This document shows positions 1 to 9,085 of a stretch of DNA of 64,000 bases, in pieces. The translations under genes were made by a program, and so were the position numbers. The stretch's first letter is position 1. The number at the start of each line of letters is the position of its first letter. This DNA is from Euglena gracilis (lineage: Eukaryota > Euglenida > Euglenophyceae > Euglenales). The DNA lies in the NCBI GenBank assembly GCA_039621445.1, contig CP154954.1:24068954-24132953 (forward strand), in the 5' to 3' direction. Below the pieces are notes generated by a model, which was given only the letters and a program-made list of their open reading frames with translations, ran no database searches and was not told the origin of the DNA.

Positions 1-19
1 TATCTACTGGTGTATTAAT

Positions 20-560
20 TTCCCCGCAACTCCCCGCCTGGCCTGAGATACGGCCTTTTTCGGTCCAAATGGCCGTTTTGTACACTTTTCCCACTGTCGA
101 CTCAGCCGTTTTAGGCCAAAAAAGTCGAAAAATCGAAAACAAATTTTTCGCCCAAAACCATGTTTTTTGGCCTCCCAGACACGGAAAAAGTGTTTTTGAG
201 CGTTTTTCGACCCGCCAGCGCCCCGTTTTGGTTCGCCAACCCGTCGTTGACTTTGGGTCAAAACCGGGTCAAAAAAGTCGAAAAAATCGAATTCTTTTTT
301 GCCTGAAACCATGTTTTTTGGGCCTCCCGGACCCGGAAAAACTGTTTTTGAGCCGAAAATGAGCGTTTTTCGACCCGCCAGTGTCCCGTTTTGGGCCGCC
401 AACCCGTTGACTTTGGGTCAAAACCGGGTCAAAAAAGACGGAAAAAATCGAGAAAATTCGGTTTCCCAAAATGATGTTTTTTTGGCTGGAAAAACTGTTT
501 TTGAGCCGAAAATGAGCTTTTTTCGCAGGCCGGGCCGGGGTCTCCCAAAGAGCTCAGCTC
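20..560. repeat. Degenerate tandem repeat, about 150-165 bp units
   Basis: Three diverged units follow one another. The landmark ccatgttttttgg recurs near 160 and 310 and in a changed form near 474, and cccgttttgg recurs near 220 and 386, each followed by variants of gggtcaaaaccgggtcaaaa. The opening stretch (20-110, a gcctg/gagatacggcc motif) resembles 63,210-63,290, so it belongs to a dispersed family. Open frames here are by-products of the repeat and are not genes. Confidence 0.75.
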
Positions 561-597
561 TACGTCACACCCTGGTCGCTGAGCTCTTATCTCTTTA

Positions 598-700
598 GAG
601 TTAGAGCGAAGCTTACCACCGGGGCCGGAGACACCCCCTGCCCCCCCCCGCCCCCCCCCCGCCCCCCGCCCCCCCCCCTGAGTAGGCTCGGGCACCCAGG
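598..700. repeat. C-rich low-complexity tract
   Basis: This is almost pure C broken by single G or T bases (635-680). It lies just upstream of the first recognisable coding part of LINE-A and could be part of its 5' leader. The 5' end of that LINE is not defined. Confidence 0.8.
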
Positions 701-831
701 CCTCTTACTCCTCTCGAGACCCCCTGGGTCCCGCTGCTGTCGCCCAGGCAGTAGGTCAGTGCCCAGCCGCGTTCGCCGCCCCCTTTTTCCCGCCGGGCAT
801 TCAGCTGGCCCCCCCAGGCCCTCATCCGGCA

Positions 832-2571
832 ATGGTTGCCAACGCCACGGCCCTCACCGGGTTACCACCCGCTGGCCTGGCTGTCTTCACCCCGGTACCC
901 TGCCCCCCGGCCAGATCCGACCCGAGCAAGCGGTACGTCTGCGCCTACCCCATCTGCTTACGGGCACACGAGAGCCGGGGGACACTGCTTACACATTTGA
1001 ACAGCGTGCTCCACGCACATCTGAGCCTACTCTGTGGAGACTACATCCGGGACCTGCGCGTCTGGTTTTGCCCACATTGTTGCCTGTTGTCGCCGCTCAC
1101 TGGTCTATGCGGTGGGAACTCCTGTGTCCTCATCATCTGGGACGAGCGTGTTGCCCGTCGCGCTCAAGCCATGCGAGACGGCCCCTCCGGCCCTGAACCG
1201 CGCGTGCCCCACGAGATTGCGATCGTGATGCCCGCCCCGCCCCGAGCGACGGCCCTGCCACTGGAAATTACCTTGGACTCCGCCAGCCCGCTCACTGTGC
1301 CCAACATTGAGGCCCTCTTCCGACTGCATTGCCCTCTGTTGCGACACACCCCCAGAGGGGCCAGGACCGCCCTGGGACATTGCTTGGCGGAACTGATTTG
1401 TCATCTTCTGTCTCGGGCCACCTGGTAATCGCTCTTTCGGTTTTTCGCTTTCACCCGTTTCTGCCTCCGCGCGGACACCCGCGGTGGTGCCTCGGAGAGA
1501 GCTCAAAGGGCGCTGCGTGATTTGGTCACGGACCGGGCTCTGCGGCTGCCCACCCTGTCCATCCCTGCTATTTGGACAGAACTCCCCGATTGCGAGAACA
1601 CCAGAATGGATCGCATGACCCGCAAACGGGAACGATCACCCGATCCTGAACTGGACCAGCCACCAACCGGGGGTTGTGACGAACACCTCCTGCGGTCCCT
1701 GCGCTCGCTGGTTACGGAGGGCGCCTTTTCCAAAGCGGGCGCCTTCTTAGCAAGGGGATCCATGACCCCCGCTCTGAAGCAGTCCTGTCTGCCTTGCGAG
1801 CCCTCCACCCACAGGGAGCAGGATTCCGGTGGGGCGACATGGAACGGCAGCTGGCCTCCGTACACTGCGACTGTTACGGCAATTCTCCCCCTGAGGACCG
1901 CCTATCGTCGCTCCGGAAGGTCGTACTCGGATTCCCACCCGGCAGCGCCCCTGGCCCTTCGGGCTTACGCCCCGCTCACCTCGCCGAGCTGGTTCGTGAC
2001 CGCGACAGTGGGAGTCCGCTCCAGCTCCTCCAGGCCCTTGATGACATGGTACAGCACTGTGTGCAAGGGTCCATACACCCTGTGGCCGCAGAATGGCTGT
2101 GCTCGGCCAACCTCTTCCCCCTTCGGAAGAAGGACGACGGGGTCCGCCCGGTCGCCGTTGGGGAGACCATCCGCCGGGTGATAGAGAAATGCATGTTGGC
2201 ATTGCCGGAGACGGTACAGGCAGGGATGAACATGCCGCCATTGCAGTCTGCCTTCGGCGGCAAAAACGCCTGCGAGCAGATTGGTATGTCCCTCCAGCAC
2301 CTCATTCTCGAACAGGGAGACAACCCGGATTGGGTGTTGTTGCAGGTTGATATCCGCAACGCGTTCAACTCTGTCCGGCGGACGGATATCTTGGACGCCG
2401 TCCGGCGACGAGCACCGCACCTTTTGCACTGGTGCCGCCTCTCATTGCAACCGACCAGACTGTTTGTTCGAGATAGTGAGATTTGGAGCACAGAAGGTGG
2501 GCAACAAGGCGCCCCTCTTGTCCCCCTTCTGTTTGCCATGGCCATTCATGACACGCTCCTGGCCACACCTG
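832..2571 (+). pseudogene. LINE-A ORF, 5' part: zinc finger and RT fingers/palm up to motif B
   Basis: The ATG at 832 opens a frame with a C2H2-like finger around 937-1022 (CAYPICLRAHES, then two His five residues apart) and a CPHC pair near 1070. R2-type proteins use such fingers to bind DNA. The frame is stopped by TAA at 1426-1428 and then stays open to about 1748, where one base is missing. RT continues one frame over: template-binding LRKKDDGVRPVAVGE, motif A QVDIRNAFNSVRR (about 2345-2385), and motif B GGQQGAPLVPLLF (about 2497-2535), with Ala where Asp is usual after QG. The coding sequence then runs into the terminal repeat of a hAT-like insertion at 2572. An RT pseudogene is certain; the exact clade (R2, NeSL, Hero) is less so. 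Confidence 0.82.
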
Positions 2572-2977
2572 CAAGGTTCGGCAAATTTCGAAATTTTGGG
2601 AATTTTTCATTTCAATTGAAAAATTCGAAAAATTCGAATTTTTCGAAAATTTCAAAAATCGCGGAACGCGAATCTGGGTATTCCTAATTCATCAGAAATT
2701 GTTTTTTGTGAACTGTGCAGACAACTCTAAGATGCCAGCGGGATGCAGGAGCATATGGTGAATTTGCCAATTCTTTCAGTGAATGTACATTTTTCTCTGT
2801 TGCAGATCTCACGGCAAGAAATTACTCAAGTCTATCACGCTTGAAATGAACTTATTGGAAGGAGGTTGGTAATCTTGACCTGAGCATGTCCCTGCTAAAC
2901 TGCTCAGTTTGTATTACGGCCAACAACGTGTGCGTTTTCTGGTTCCTGTTGCTGTTCCTGTTTGCTTTTCAATGGCA

Positions 2978-3486
2978 AAGAACTGGCCAGTTTTGGGCCA
3001 GATTTGGTGGCCAGTTTTCGGCCATATGTGCTGGCCTGTTTTGGGCAGAAGTGCTGGCCAGTTTTGGGCCACATGCTGGCCAGTTTCGGGCCAGATTGGT
3101 GGCCAGTTTTGGGCCACAATTTTGGGCAGAAGTGCTGGCCAGTTTTGGGCCACATGCTGGCCAGTTTCGGGCCATATTGGTGGCCAGTTTTGGGCCACAG
3201 TTTTGGGCAGAAGTGCTGGCCAGTTTTGGGCCACATGCTCGCCAGTTTTGGGCCAGATTGGTGGCCAGTTGTGGGCCACAGTTTTGGGCACAAGTGCTGG
3301 CCAGTTTTGGGCCACATGCTGGCCGGTTTTGGGCCAGATTGGTGGCCAGTTTTGGGCCACAGTTTTGGGCAGAAGTGCTGGCCAGTTTTGGGTTAGATTG
3401 GTGGCCAGTTTTGGGCCACACGTGCTGGCCACTTTTGGGCAGGCTGGCCAGTTTTGGGCCACATGCTGGCCAGTTTTGGGCCAGAT
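2978..3486. repeat. Tandem array of GGCCAGTTTTGGGCCA modules, about 82-bp higher-order period
   Basis: The short word ggccagttttgggcca recurs with small changes throughout. A longer unit, marked by gcagaagtgctggccag (near 3043, 3124, 3208, 3289 and 3370), gives a period near 82 bp with about five copies. GGCC...GGCC makes every module partly self-complementary. All three frames on both strands stay open, giving spurious WPVLG-type repeat proteins. It lies inside the hAT-like element. Confidence 0.85.
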
Positions 3487-3660
3487 ATAGAGAATGTTGG
3501 CGTACGGGCCAAATTTTCCCAGCCCTTTTTTGAAAATCCTGCCTCAAAAATTTCAAAATCACCCTTTTTCCATCATCTTGCAAACAAAACCTGCCAATTT
3601 TTCTGGCTGTTTTCAGGTTTGGCACCAATTTTTTCGGCTTTAAGTCCCCCCCCCCCGGTA
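3487..3660. repeat. Dispersed repeat, second copy at about 40,675-40,880
   Basis: About 170 bp, from cgtacgggccaaattttccc to a C run ending ccccggtac, recurs at 40,680-40,880 with the same order of landmarks: ttttttgaaaatcctgcctc, ctgccaatttttc, and ggtttggcaccaattttttc. Both copies end in a C run followed by ggtac. It is non-coding. Confidence 0.75.
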
Positions 3661-4044
3661 CGGGGTGGGGTTGTCTGGGGGACGGGGTTGGTTTTTTGTT
3701 CGTTTCATCGGGAGGGTTTCTTCCGAGTAAAGGTGGACTTCTGCAACAGCCGGGGGGCCGGCAACAAAAAAATCTTTTTTTTTGTCACCGACGGGATTTT
3801 CCGCAGACGGAAGGCAAAATTCATCTGAATTACCTGTCGATGGTGTTTTTCTTTCTTCGAGTACCTTGAAAAATGCCGTTATCCTTGGAAGGACTTTGGC
3901 CGGCGGCAGAAAAAAACACATCCCTGTTGCAGTGCTTCACCCTGTGGAATTTTTGGAAATTTTCCTCACGAAACATTCGAATAATTCAACCTTGAAAAAT
4001 TCGAATTATTTACGCGGAAAAATACGCCGAACCCTGCACACCTG

Positions 4045-4107
4045 GAAGGGGAAATTCCTTCTGGTATCTGGACGACGGGTCCATCCTGTCGGACGTGGTC
4101 AAGGCAC
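4045..4107 (+). pseudogene. LINE-A RT fragment carrying the YLDD catalytic motif
   Basis: Only 63 bp of LINE-A lie between the hAT-like element and the DIRS element. They encode FWYLDDGSILSDVVKA, with the RT metal-binding pair at 4071-4076. The matching stretch of LINE-B reads LWYLDDGHILG. The fragment joins upstream to 2571 and downstream to 25,282 without a frame change. Confidence 0.85.
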
Positions 4108-4231
4108 ACCATTCGGGCTTCGCACACTCTGGGGGTGAGATCCTGCTTTGTGTGCCGGCTGTTTTGTTGTTGGTGTTCTTTTTGTCGGGGTGCTTCTACT
4201 GCTTTTTGGTGCCGGAGTTGGCGGATATTAA
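4108..4231 (+). repeat. DIRS left inverted terminal repeat
   Basis: Starting accattcgggcttcgcacac, this end is complementary from about 4138 on (gtgagatcctgctttgtgtg) to the right end, which is split between 16,935-17,005 and 25,195-25,217. The outermost 27 bases do not match the right end but do match the internal complementary region at 16,719-16,745. Confidence 0.85.
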
Positions 4232-4251
4232 CGTCCTTCGACAACATCAAA

Positions 4252-6081
4252 ATGACAACGTACGCAGAAATCTTGACATCAGAGGATGAAACAGTATTCA
4301 ACAATTCGTGGAGCGAGCTATTCTTCAACGAGGGCAAGGTGGCGAAACTATTGGCGGAATCGTCCCCGGAATCCCTCGTCGCCGTCATCGCGGCCGGGCA
4401 AAACAGGCTGGGAGGTGGATGGCACACGACGAAGTGCGCAAAGAAGGTCCACGAGTTGACCCAGGTGGCGATGGTATCCAGCCAAGTCGGAGACTACAGG
4501 AATTATTTCTTGTACTCGGTGGCGTTAGCAGGAAGTGTGGAGGTACCCCTGATAGACTTGGGGCAGACAGCGGGGGACGTGGCGTTCAAGTTGTCTGATC
4601 GTTGGCTGGAGAAGAGTTCGAAGAAAGACAAAGGGATGACGCAGAGAGCGGAGCGGTCCGCGATGGAGGAGGACGGAGAAGACGAGGAGGACAACGACAA
4701 CGACGACGCGGAAGAACGGCTCCCCTGGCAGGAGGAACTGGCGCCACTGGCGCCAGAGCTGGCAGCGTGCCTTCGGCACGTCGAAAAAGGAGTTAGACTC
4801 CCCTGGAAGATGGTGCTGGGGGAGCTGCCAAGGTATCAGGGGATAAAAATTAGAGCAGAGGATAATAATCATGGCTCAGACGGCAAAGGGGCCTGGGACA
4901 AGCAGCTGAAGGCATGGCAACAAAAGATGTTACACCTGGAAAGAATGGTGGCATGCCTGTACGGCAGTGTGGAGACAGACTATCAAATATTGGCACAACA
5001 ATTGTTTTTTGCTGTAGCAGAGCTGGAGCAGACGCTGCTGAAGGAGAGGAAGAAGTGCAGGATTCCAGGGGCAATCCCAAGTACAAACAACGGGCTGTTC
5101 TCTAAAGAAGATTTGGCTGTGGACAAAGCCCAATGGGCTCTGAATCAAGCAGGCTTGACAACAGCCTTCTCCAGACATTCTATGTCTCATTTTCTCATCC
5201 CCACAGGAAACAAAGGATTTAAGTTCAAGCTTGGCAAAGGCAAAGGCTATGGCAGCCAATTCAAGTCTGGGAGAGGAAAAGGCTATGGCAGCCTGTGGAA
5301 GAGCCCAGGATGGCAGAAGGGGTATAGATCCCCTGCTGAATCTTCCCTCTCCCCACTCATGTCCTCAGAAAAGGCAAGGGCAAAGCCTGAAGCATCAAAG
5401 ACCCCAAGAAGGGGTGAAGCCATCAAAGCCAGACCATCAAGGGAGTGGGGGAGAGACCCCCCAGCTGAGCTCCATGGCGGAGGAAATCCCCCTGCTGACC
5501 CCTGCCCTGAGACCATCCCCAGTCTGGCAAGGGCTCACGGGGACAGGGGCCTGGCCCACAACAAACTCCCCCCCAGAGGAATGGGAGAAAGGAATCCTTC
5601 AGGGCCTGGATTTCAAAGAAAGGGCATGGCTGGGGGTGCCTCTGTTTCAGAGACTAAGAAAATGTCTTCCATGGTGGCAGGAGAATGCAAATCAGTGGGT
5701 AGTAGCACTAATTCAAAAAGGTGTGCAACCAGACCACCCCCTACCCATGTGTCTGTCAACAAGACAGCAGCAAAAGTCAGCACAGGAAATCAGCCTGGCC
5801 TCCAAAATCTTGAGGGAGTACCAAGAAAGTGGGGCAACCAAAAAATTGCAAAATGCCCAAAACACTGCCCACCTCGTGCCATGGTTTGTGTTGTCCAAAC
5901 CAGAAGGGGAGGGGGTCAAGCATCGAATTATCACAGATTGTCGAGATCTAAATCAATTTTGCTGTCCAGAGAAGTTCACTTTGGAAAATATGTCCACAAT
6001 TTTCCCCACTCTGAAAAAAGGGGATTGGGCAGTCAAACTAGACTTGAAAGATGCATACTTTCATCTGGGGCTGGAAAATGA
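4252..6081 (+). CDS. DIRS ORF1, gag-like protein
   Basis: The first ATG after the terminal repeat (4252) starts MTTYAEILTSEDETVF. An acidic patch lies near codon 145 (EEDGEDEEDNDNDD) and a basic Gly/Lys-rich nucleic-acid-binding stretch near 5215-5300 (FKLGKGKGYGSQ, repeated). No zinc knuckle is visible, as is usual for DIRS Gag. The frame stays open to 6081, so it overlaps the RT frame for more than 800 bp. The downstream half looks like low-grade sequence read in the wrong frame of RT, and the real protein may end earlier or be processed. Function is inferred from position and composition. Confidence 0.6.
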   Translation: MTTYAEILTSEDETVFNNSWSELFFNEGKVAKLLAESSPESLVAVIAAGQNRLGGGWHTTKCAKKVHELTQVAMVSSQVGDYRNYFLYSVALAGSVEVPLIDLGQTAGDVAFKLSDRWLEKSSKKDKGMTQRAERSAMEEDGEDEEDNDNDDAEERLPWQEELAPLAPELAACLRHVEKGVRLPWKMVLGELPRYQGIKIRAEDNNHGSDGKGAWDKQLKAWQQKMLHLERMVACLYGSVETDYQILAQQLFFAVAELEQTLLKERKKCRIPGAIPSTNNGLFSKEDLAVDKAQWALNQAGLTTAFSRHSMSHFLIPTGNKGFKFKLGKGKGYGSQFKSGRGKGYGSLWKSPGWQKGYRSPAESSLSPLMSSEKARAKPEASKTPRRGEAIKARPSREWGRDPPAELHGGGNPPADPCPETIPSLARAHGDRGLAHNKLPPRGMGERNPSGPGFQRKGMAGGASVSETKKMSSMVAGECKSVGSSTNSKRCATRPPPTHVSVNKTAAKVSTGNQPGLQNLEGVPRKWGNQKIAKCPKHCPPRAMVCVVQTRRGGGQASNYHRLSRSKSILLSREVHFGKYVHNFPHSEKRGLGSQTRLERCILSSGAGK

Positions 6082-6308
6082 TTTCAAACGATTTGTCAGA
6101 ATTAAAGTGGGATCAGACCTGTGGGAGTTTCAGGGGGCCTGTTTTGGCCTACGCACCCTCCCAAAATTGTGGATGTCCCTAATGAAAGTTCTGCTAAAAC
6201 TGTGGAGGTCAAAGGGAATGCAGGTGTTCGTCTATTTGGACGACATCATTCTGTTTGGTTCAACAGAAAATTTGGTGAAAAAACATTTGCTGCAAATGCT
6301 GCACACAT
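5249..6308 (+). pseudogene. DIRS ORF2, first part: reverse transcriptase, cut by chromovirus copy A
   Basis: The RT motifs occur in order: WFVLSKPEGEGVKHRIITDC (about 5881-5940), motif A AVKLDLKDAYFHLGLE (about 6032-6080), motif B FQGACFGLRTLPKLW (about 6128-6172) and the catalytic VFVYLDDIILFG (YLDD at 6233-6244). The best start is the ATG at 5249, inside ORF1. The frame ends HLLQMLHT at the chromovirus duplication (6304-6308) and resumes at 14,610 as LGEAGFKVSKKK. The overlap with ORF1 and the DIRS-type RT are family traits. Confidence 0.85.
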
Positions 6309-6718
6309 TGAAAAGGTGGCTTTGGCTACCTTCCCCCCCCCCTGACCTCCCTGGGCAGTGGATGAAAGAGACCCCCTTTGCTCATGAAATAAAGGTGCAA
6401 GAGCCACTCACAACTGGCCCATGTGTGCTTCATGGGGGGGGCCTTCCACAAAGGAGCCTTCCCCAACGCCCCCCCCCCACCAACCGTCCCAACTTCCCCA
6501 GCACATTCTTACTGTGACGTTCCTGACTTTTTTTCGTGTACATATGCTCACCTCTGCACAGGCTGGTCTTTGTGTCTTCAAATGGTCATGTTTTATGCCT
6601 GCTGAAGTTTGTTGGTGAAAGCGACCGAAGGAGGATTAGAAAAACGTCGACGGAGAGGAGAGATCAAAAAAAGATCCTACGCAAGCTGAGTCCAAGAAGA
6701 AGGACTGAAAGCTTTACA
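6309..6718 (+). repeat. 5' LTR of chromovirus copy A
   Basis: This 410-bp LTR has TG...CA ends, a C run near 6332, the word ggcagtggatgaaagagacc and a short pyrimidine-rich middle. It contains the promoter of the element by family knowledge, but no TATA box is distinct. Its partner is 14,196-14,604. Confidence 0.93.
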
Positions 6719-6720
6719 GT

Positions 6721-6734
6721 TGGTAGCAGAGAGG
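6721..6734 (+). promoter_or_regulatory. Primer binding site, complementary to initiator Met tRNA
   Basis: Two bases after the LTR the sequence reads TGGTAGCAGAGAGG. TGGTAGCAGAG is the complement of the 3' end of initiator methionine tRNA of the animal type (...CUCUGCUACCA). The same site follows the 5' LTR of copies B (24,758-24,770, minus strand) and C (26,350-26,363). Minus-strand DNA synthesis would start here. Confidence 0.8.
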
Positions 6735-7028
6735 TATCCTCTACCTCGACTTGCTGTCCTATCCCACCCGTGGTCGCCGTCGTCGGAAGTCGTCGGAGGA
6801 GCGACACCGCCGAGAGCAACAAGAGGAGAAGAGAGCCTCCGAGGAGCCGCTCTGACCTTCCCTCTGACCGCCTGACTGGCCCCTGCCTGACCCACTCCTT
6901 TGTGGTCGGCCCCCAGTCAAAGCTTTTTACTAAGGCCAGCCGGACAAAGCCCACCCCCGGGGAGAGACAAAGAAAGAGAACCCTCTCAACTGTGAAAAGC
7001 CATAGCGTGAGCCTGTGAGCCCACCGCC

Positions 7029-8138
7029 ATGACTGAGTCACCACCGCCTGAACAAGAGCCTGAGCATCAGTCCACTCTACATGACATCGAGGAGAAGCTG
7101 AAGGACCTCGAGCTCAGAGTCTTCGGCCACGAGTCCAAGGACTCGTCAACCCCTCTCGTTTCCCCGTTCACACCCCACTCTTTTTGGGAGAAGAGGATTG
7201 AGAAGTTCAAGGGTAGCTTGGAGTTGAAAGAAAGTTCTGTGACAGCCAAATTCCCTCCTATCCCGTTGCCTTCGTTTGATGGTTCGGACCTTGAAGCCTT
7301 TTTGAAAGAGTTTGAACGTTGGTTGCGTCTTTCCGGTGTGAAAAGATCCCCAGAAGCTTTCCAGTTGGATTGGCTCATCCAATGTGTTGTTCCCAAGTAC
7401 AGAAAGGTTGTTGAAAAGGTTGTTGAGGAGCAGCCCCAGCTTGACAAAGTGCTTTTGGCATTGTCCCAACTGTTTCCGAAGCTCGAGAACGACCTTACGC
7501 TTCGGGAATCCCTTGACCATCTCCATCTCCAGTCCCTTTCAGCCACCCCAGATCCAGCCACAGTGAAAAGGTTGTTGGTTGAGTTTGAGGAGGTGACAGC
7601 CAGAATGTCAAAGGGAGCTTTGGGAGACCAGGAAAAGTACCTATACCTCTCCAAGAAAATTCACCCCAAGATGTTTTCTGAGTTGAGACAAGACAGGTAC
7701 TGCAAAAGGAGGACAGAAACTTATGAGGAATTGAAAGTTTGCTTGCTGGAAAAGGCCCAAGAAGATTGGTTGGAACGTCATCTTCAAAAGAAAATTTCGC
7801 TGCATACTCTCCAGGAAACACCCCAGCCACAAAAAGCCCAAGGAGACTTGCCCATGGTTGATTCCCAGGGTTCTTCATCTTCCAAGCCTTCAGCGTTTTC
7901 CCAGGTGCAAGGCAAAGGAAAAGGCAAAGGAGTTTACCCCAAAGGCAAAGGAAGTGGTCCTGCCAAAGGCAAGGGCAAAGGCAAGGGTTTTTCCCATGTG
8001 TAAGGTGTGCAAAGTCAGCCCAACCAACCTGGACCCCCTCAGTTGTCTGTTTCTCTTTGGTGCAAGTTTTGTGGAAAGAAAGGTCATTATGAGGACAAAT
8101 GTTGGACAAAACAAAAGGAGGAAAGAAAAGCCAAATAA
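7029..8138 (+). pseudogene. Chromovirus copy A gag (capsid and zinc knuckle)
   Basis: The frame opens MTESPPPEQEPEHQ and has a capsid-like helical middle (FDGSDLEAFLKEFERWL, LDWLIQCVVPKYRKVVEKV), a GKGKGKG-rich linker near 7915-7985 and a CCHC knuckle, CKFCGKKGHYEDKC (about 8061-8102). A C-to-T change makes TAA at 8001-8003 ahead of the knuckle, where copies B and C read Gln. A second in-frame TAA at 8136-8138 ends gag in copies A and C; copy B has GAA there and reads on into pol. Copy A also has a 6-bp insertion adding His-Leu near 7520. Confidence 0.88.
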
Positions 8139-8690
8139 AAGGAGAAAAGTTCACCCCCATCCTCACACACCTCCACACAACAACCCGATTCAGCCAAAAA
8201 GAGGAAAATTGACACACTCCACATCTTGAAAGGTACATCCCTCATCACCAATGTGACCATCAATGGGACATCCCTCAAGGCCATCATCGACAGTGGTGCA
8301 ACAACAAGTGCCATTGCCGGGAAATGTGTTCCACCAGGTGCAATCATCAGATCGATGGTTGTCCCCATCCAAGTTGGAAATGGTGATGTGATTTTTTCGG
8401 ATGGGATAGCCGAGCTCACTCTCCAATTTGGGGAGAGCATTTTGAAGCAAGAGGCGTTGGTCATCCAAACAAATGCCTTTGAAGCCGTTTTAGGCATGGA
8501 TGTTTTGACCAATGAAAAAGTGGGTGGTCTTTTGACACAACCCCCCCCTTGCAAGTTGCTCGTGGAAGGAAAAAAGTATCCTTTGATGGAAAATGATGGT
8601 TCAAGGATTCATCGGATTTACCGACTCTTCAAAAGGGAAAGTTACACACTTGTCCCCAATGTCAAAAAGGAAGTTCTTTCTCGTTTGGAA

Positions 8691-9085
8691 ATGAACGATT
8701 TTGACATCGAGGTGGACCTATTCTCAAACCACAGGAATTTCCAAGAGGCTCGGTATTGTACGCGGGCGAACAACTCAGTTTTCTACGATTGGAGTCGGAT
8801 TGGAGAAAAGGAAAGTTCCATTTTGTGGGCGAATCCCCCTTTCTCGGTCCTCGACCGAGTTTTGACCAAGGTGGCCATGGAACCTCTCCGGATGGTTTTG
8901 GTTTGCCCAGATTGGGGAGATTGTTATTGGAGACAAATTTTGGAAAAGCTTTCCATTGCTCAAGTTCAAGTCCCCAATGGCATGGAAACGTACCGTTCCG
9001 ATTTTCAAGAAAAAGCATTGCCAGCCCCACAATGGAATACAATTGTTTCAGTTTTGGATTCCAAGTCGAAAAGCATCCCGATTTC
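8691..9085 (+). other. Dam-like adenine methyltransferase domain inside chromovirus pol (copy A)
   Basis: Between protease and RT lies FDIEVDLFSNHRNF, then DWS, ILWANPPFSVLDRVLTKV, MVLVCPDWGDCYWRQILEK and a final PAPQWNTIVSVLD. This matches the order of the phage/DIRS Dam family: an acidic D.F/N start, a W before the catalytic NPP(F/Y/W), a helix, a hydrophobic strand ending in P.W, and a last strand. The DIRS element in this window has the same block after its RNase H (NPPW near 15,566). Copies B and C keep it. Ty3/gypsy pol does not normally contain it. Whether it is active is unknown. Confidence 0.72.

Larger units (their letters stand above)
2572..4036. mobile_element. Non-autonomous hAT-like DNA transposon in LINE-A
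   Basis: The ends are inverted repeats: CAAGGTTCGGCAAATTT on the left, and CAGGGTTCGGCGTATTT as the reverse complement of the right. The flanks are an exact 8-bp duplication, CACACCTG (2564-2571 and 4037-4044). An 8-bp duplication with CA(G/A)GG ends is the hAT signature. Removing the element and one duplication joins the LINE RT from motif B to YLDD in frame, which confirms the boundaries. No transposase is encoded. The inside is a tandem array (2978-3486), a dispersed repeat (about 3487-3660) and unassigned sequence. Confidence 0.88.

Noticed and set aside
2978-3486. Regularly spaced repeats resembling a CRISPR array, with long open frames on both strands
   Set aside because: Repeats and spacers are made of the same word, ggccagttttgggcca; there are no unique spacers and no cas genes. 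The open frames follow from the repeat length and lack of stop words.
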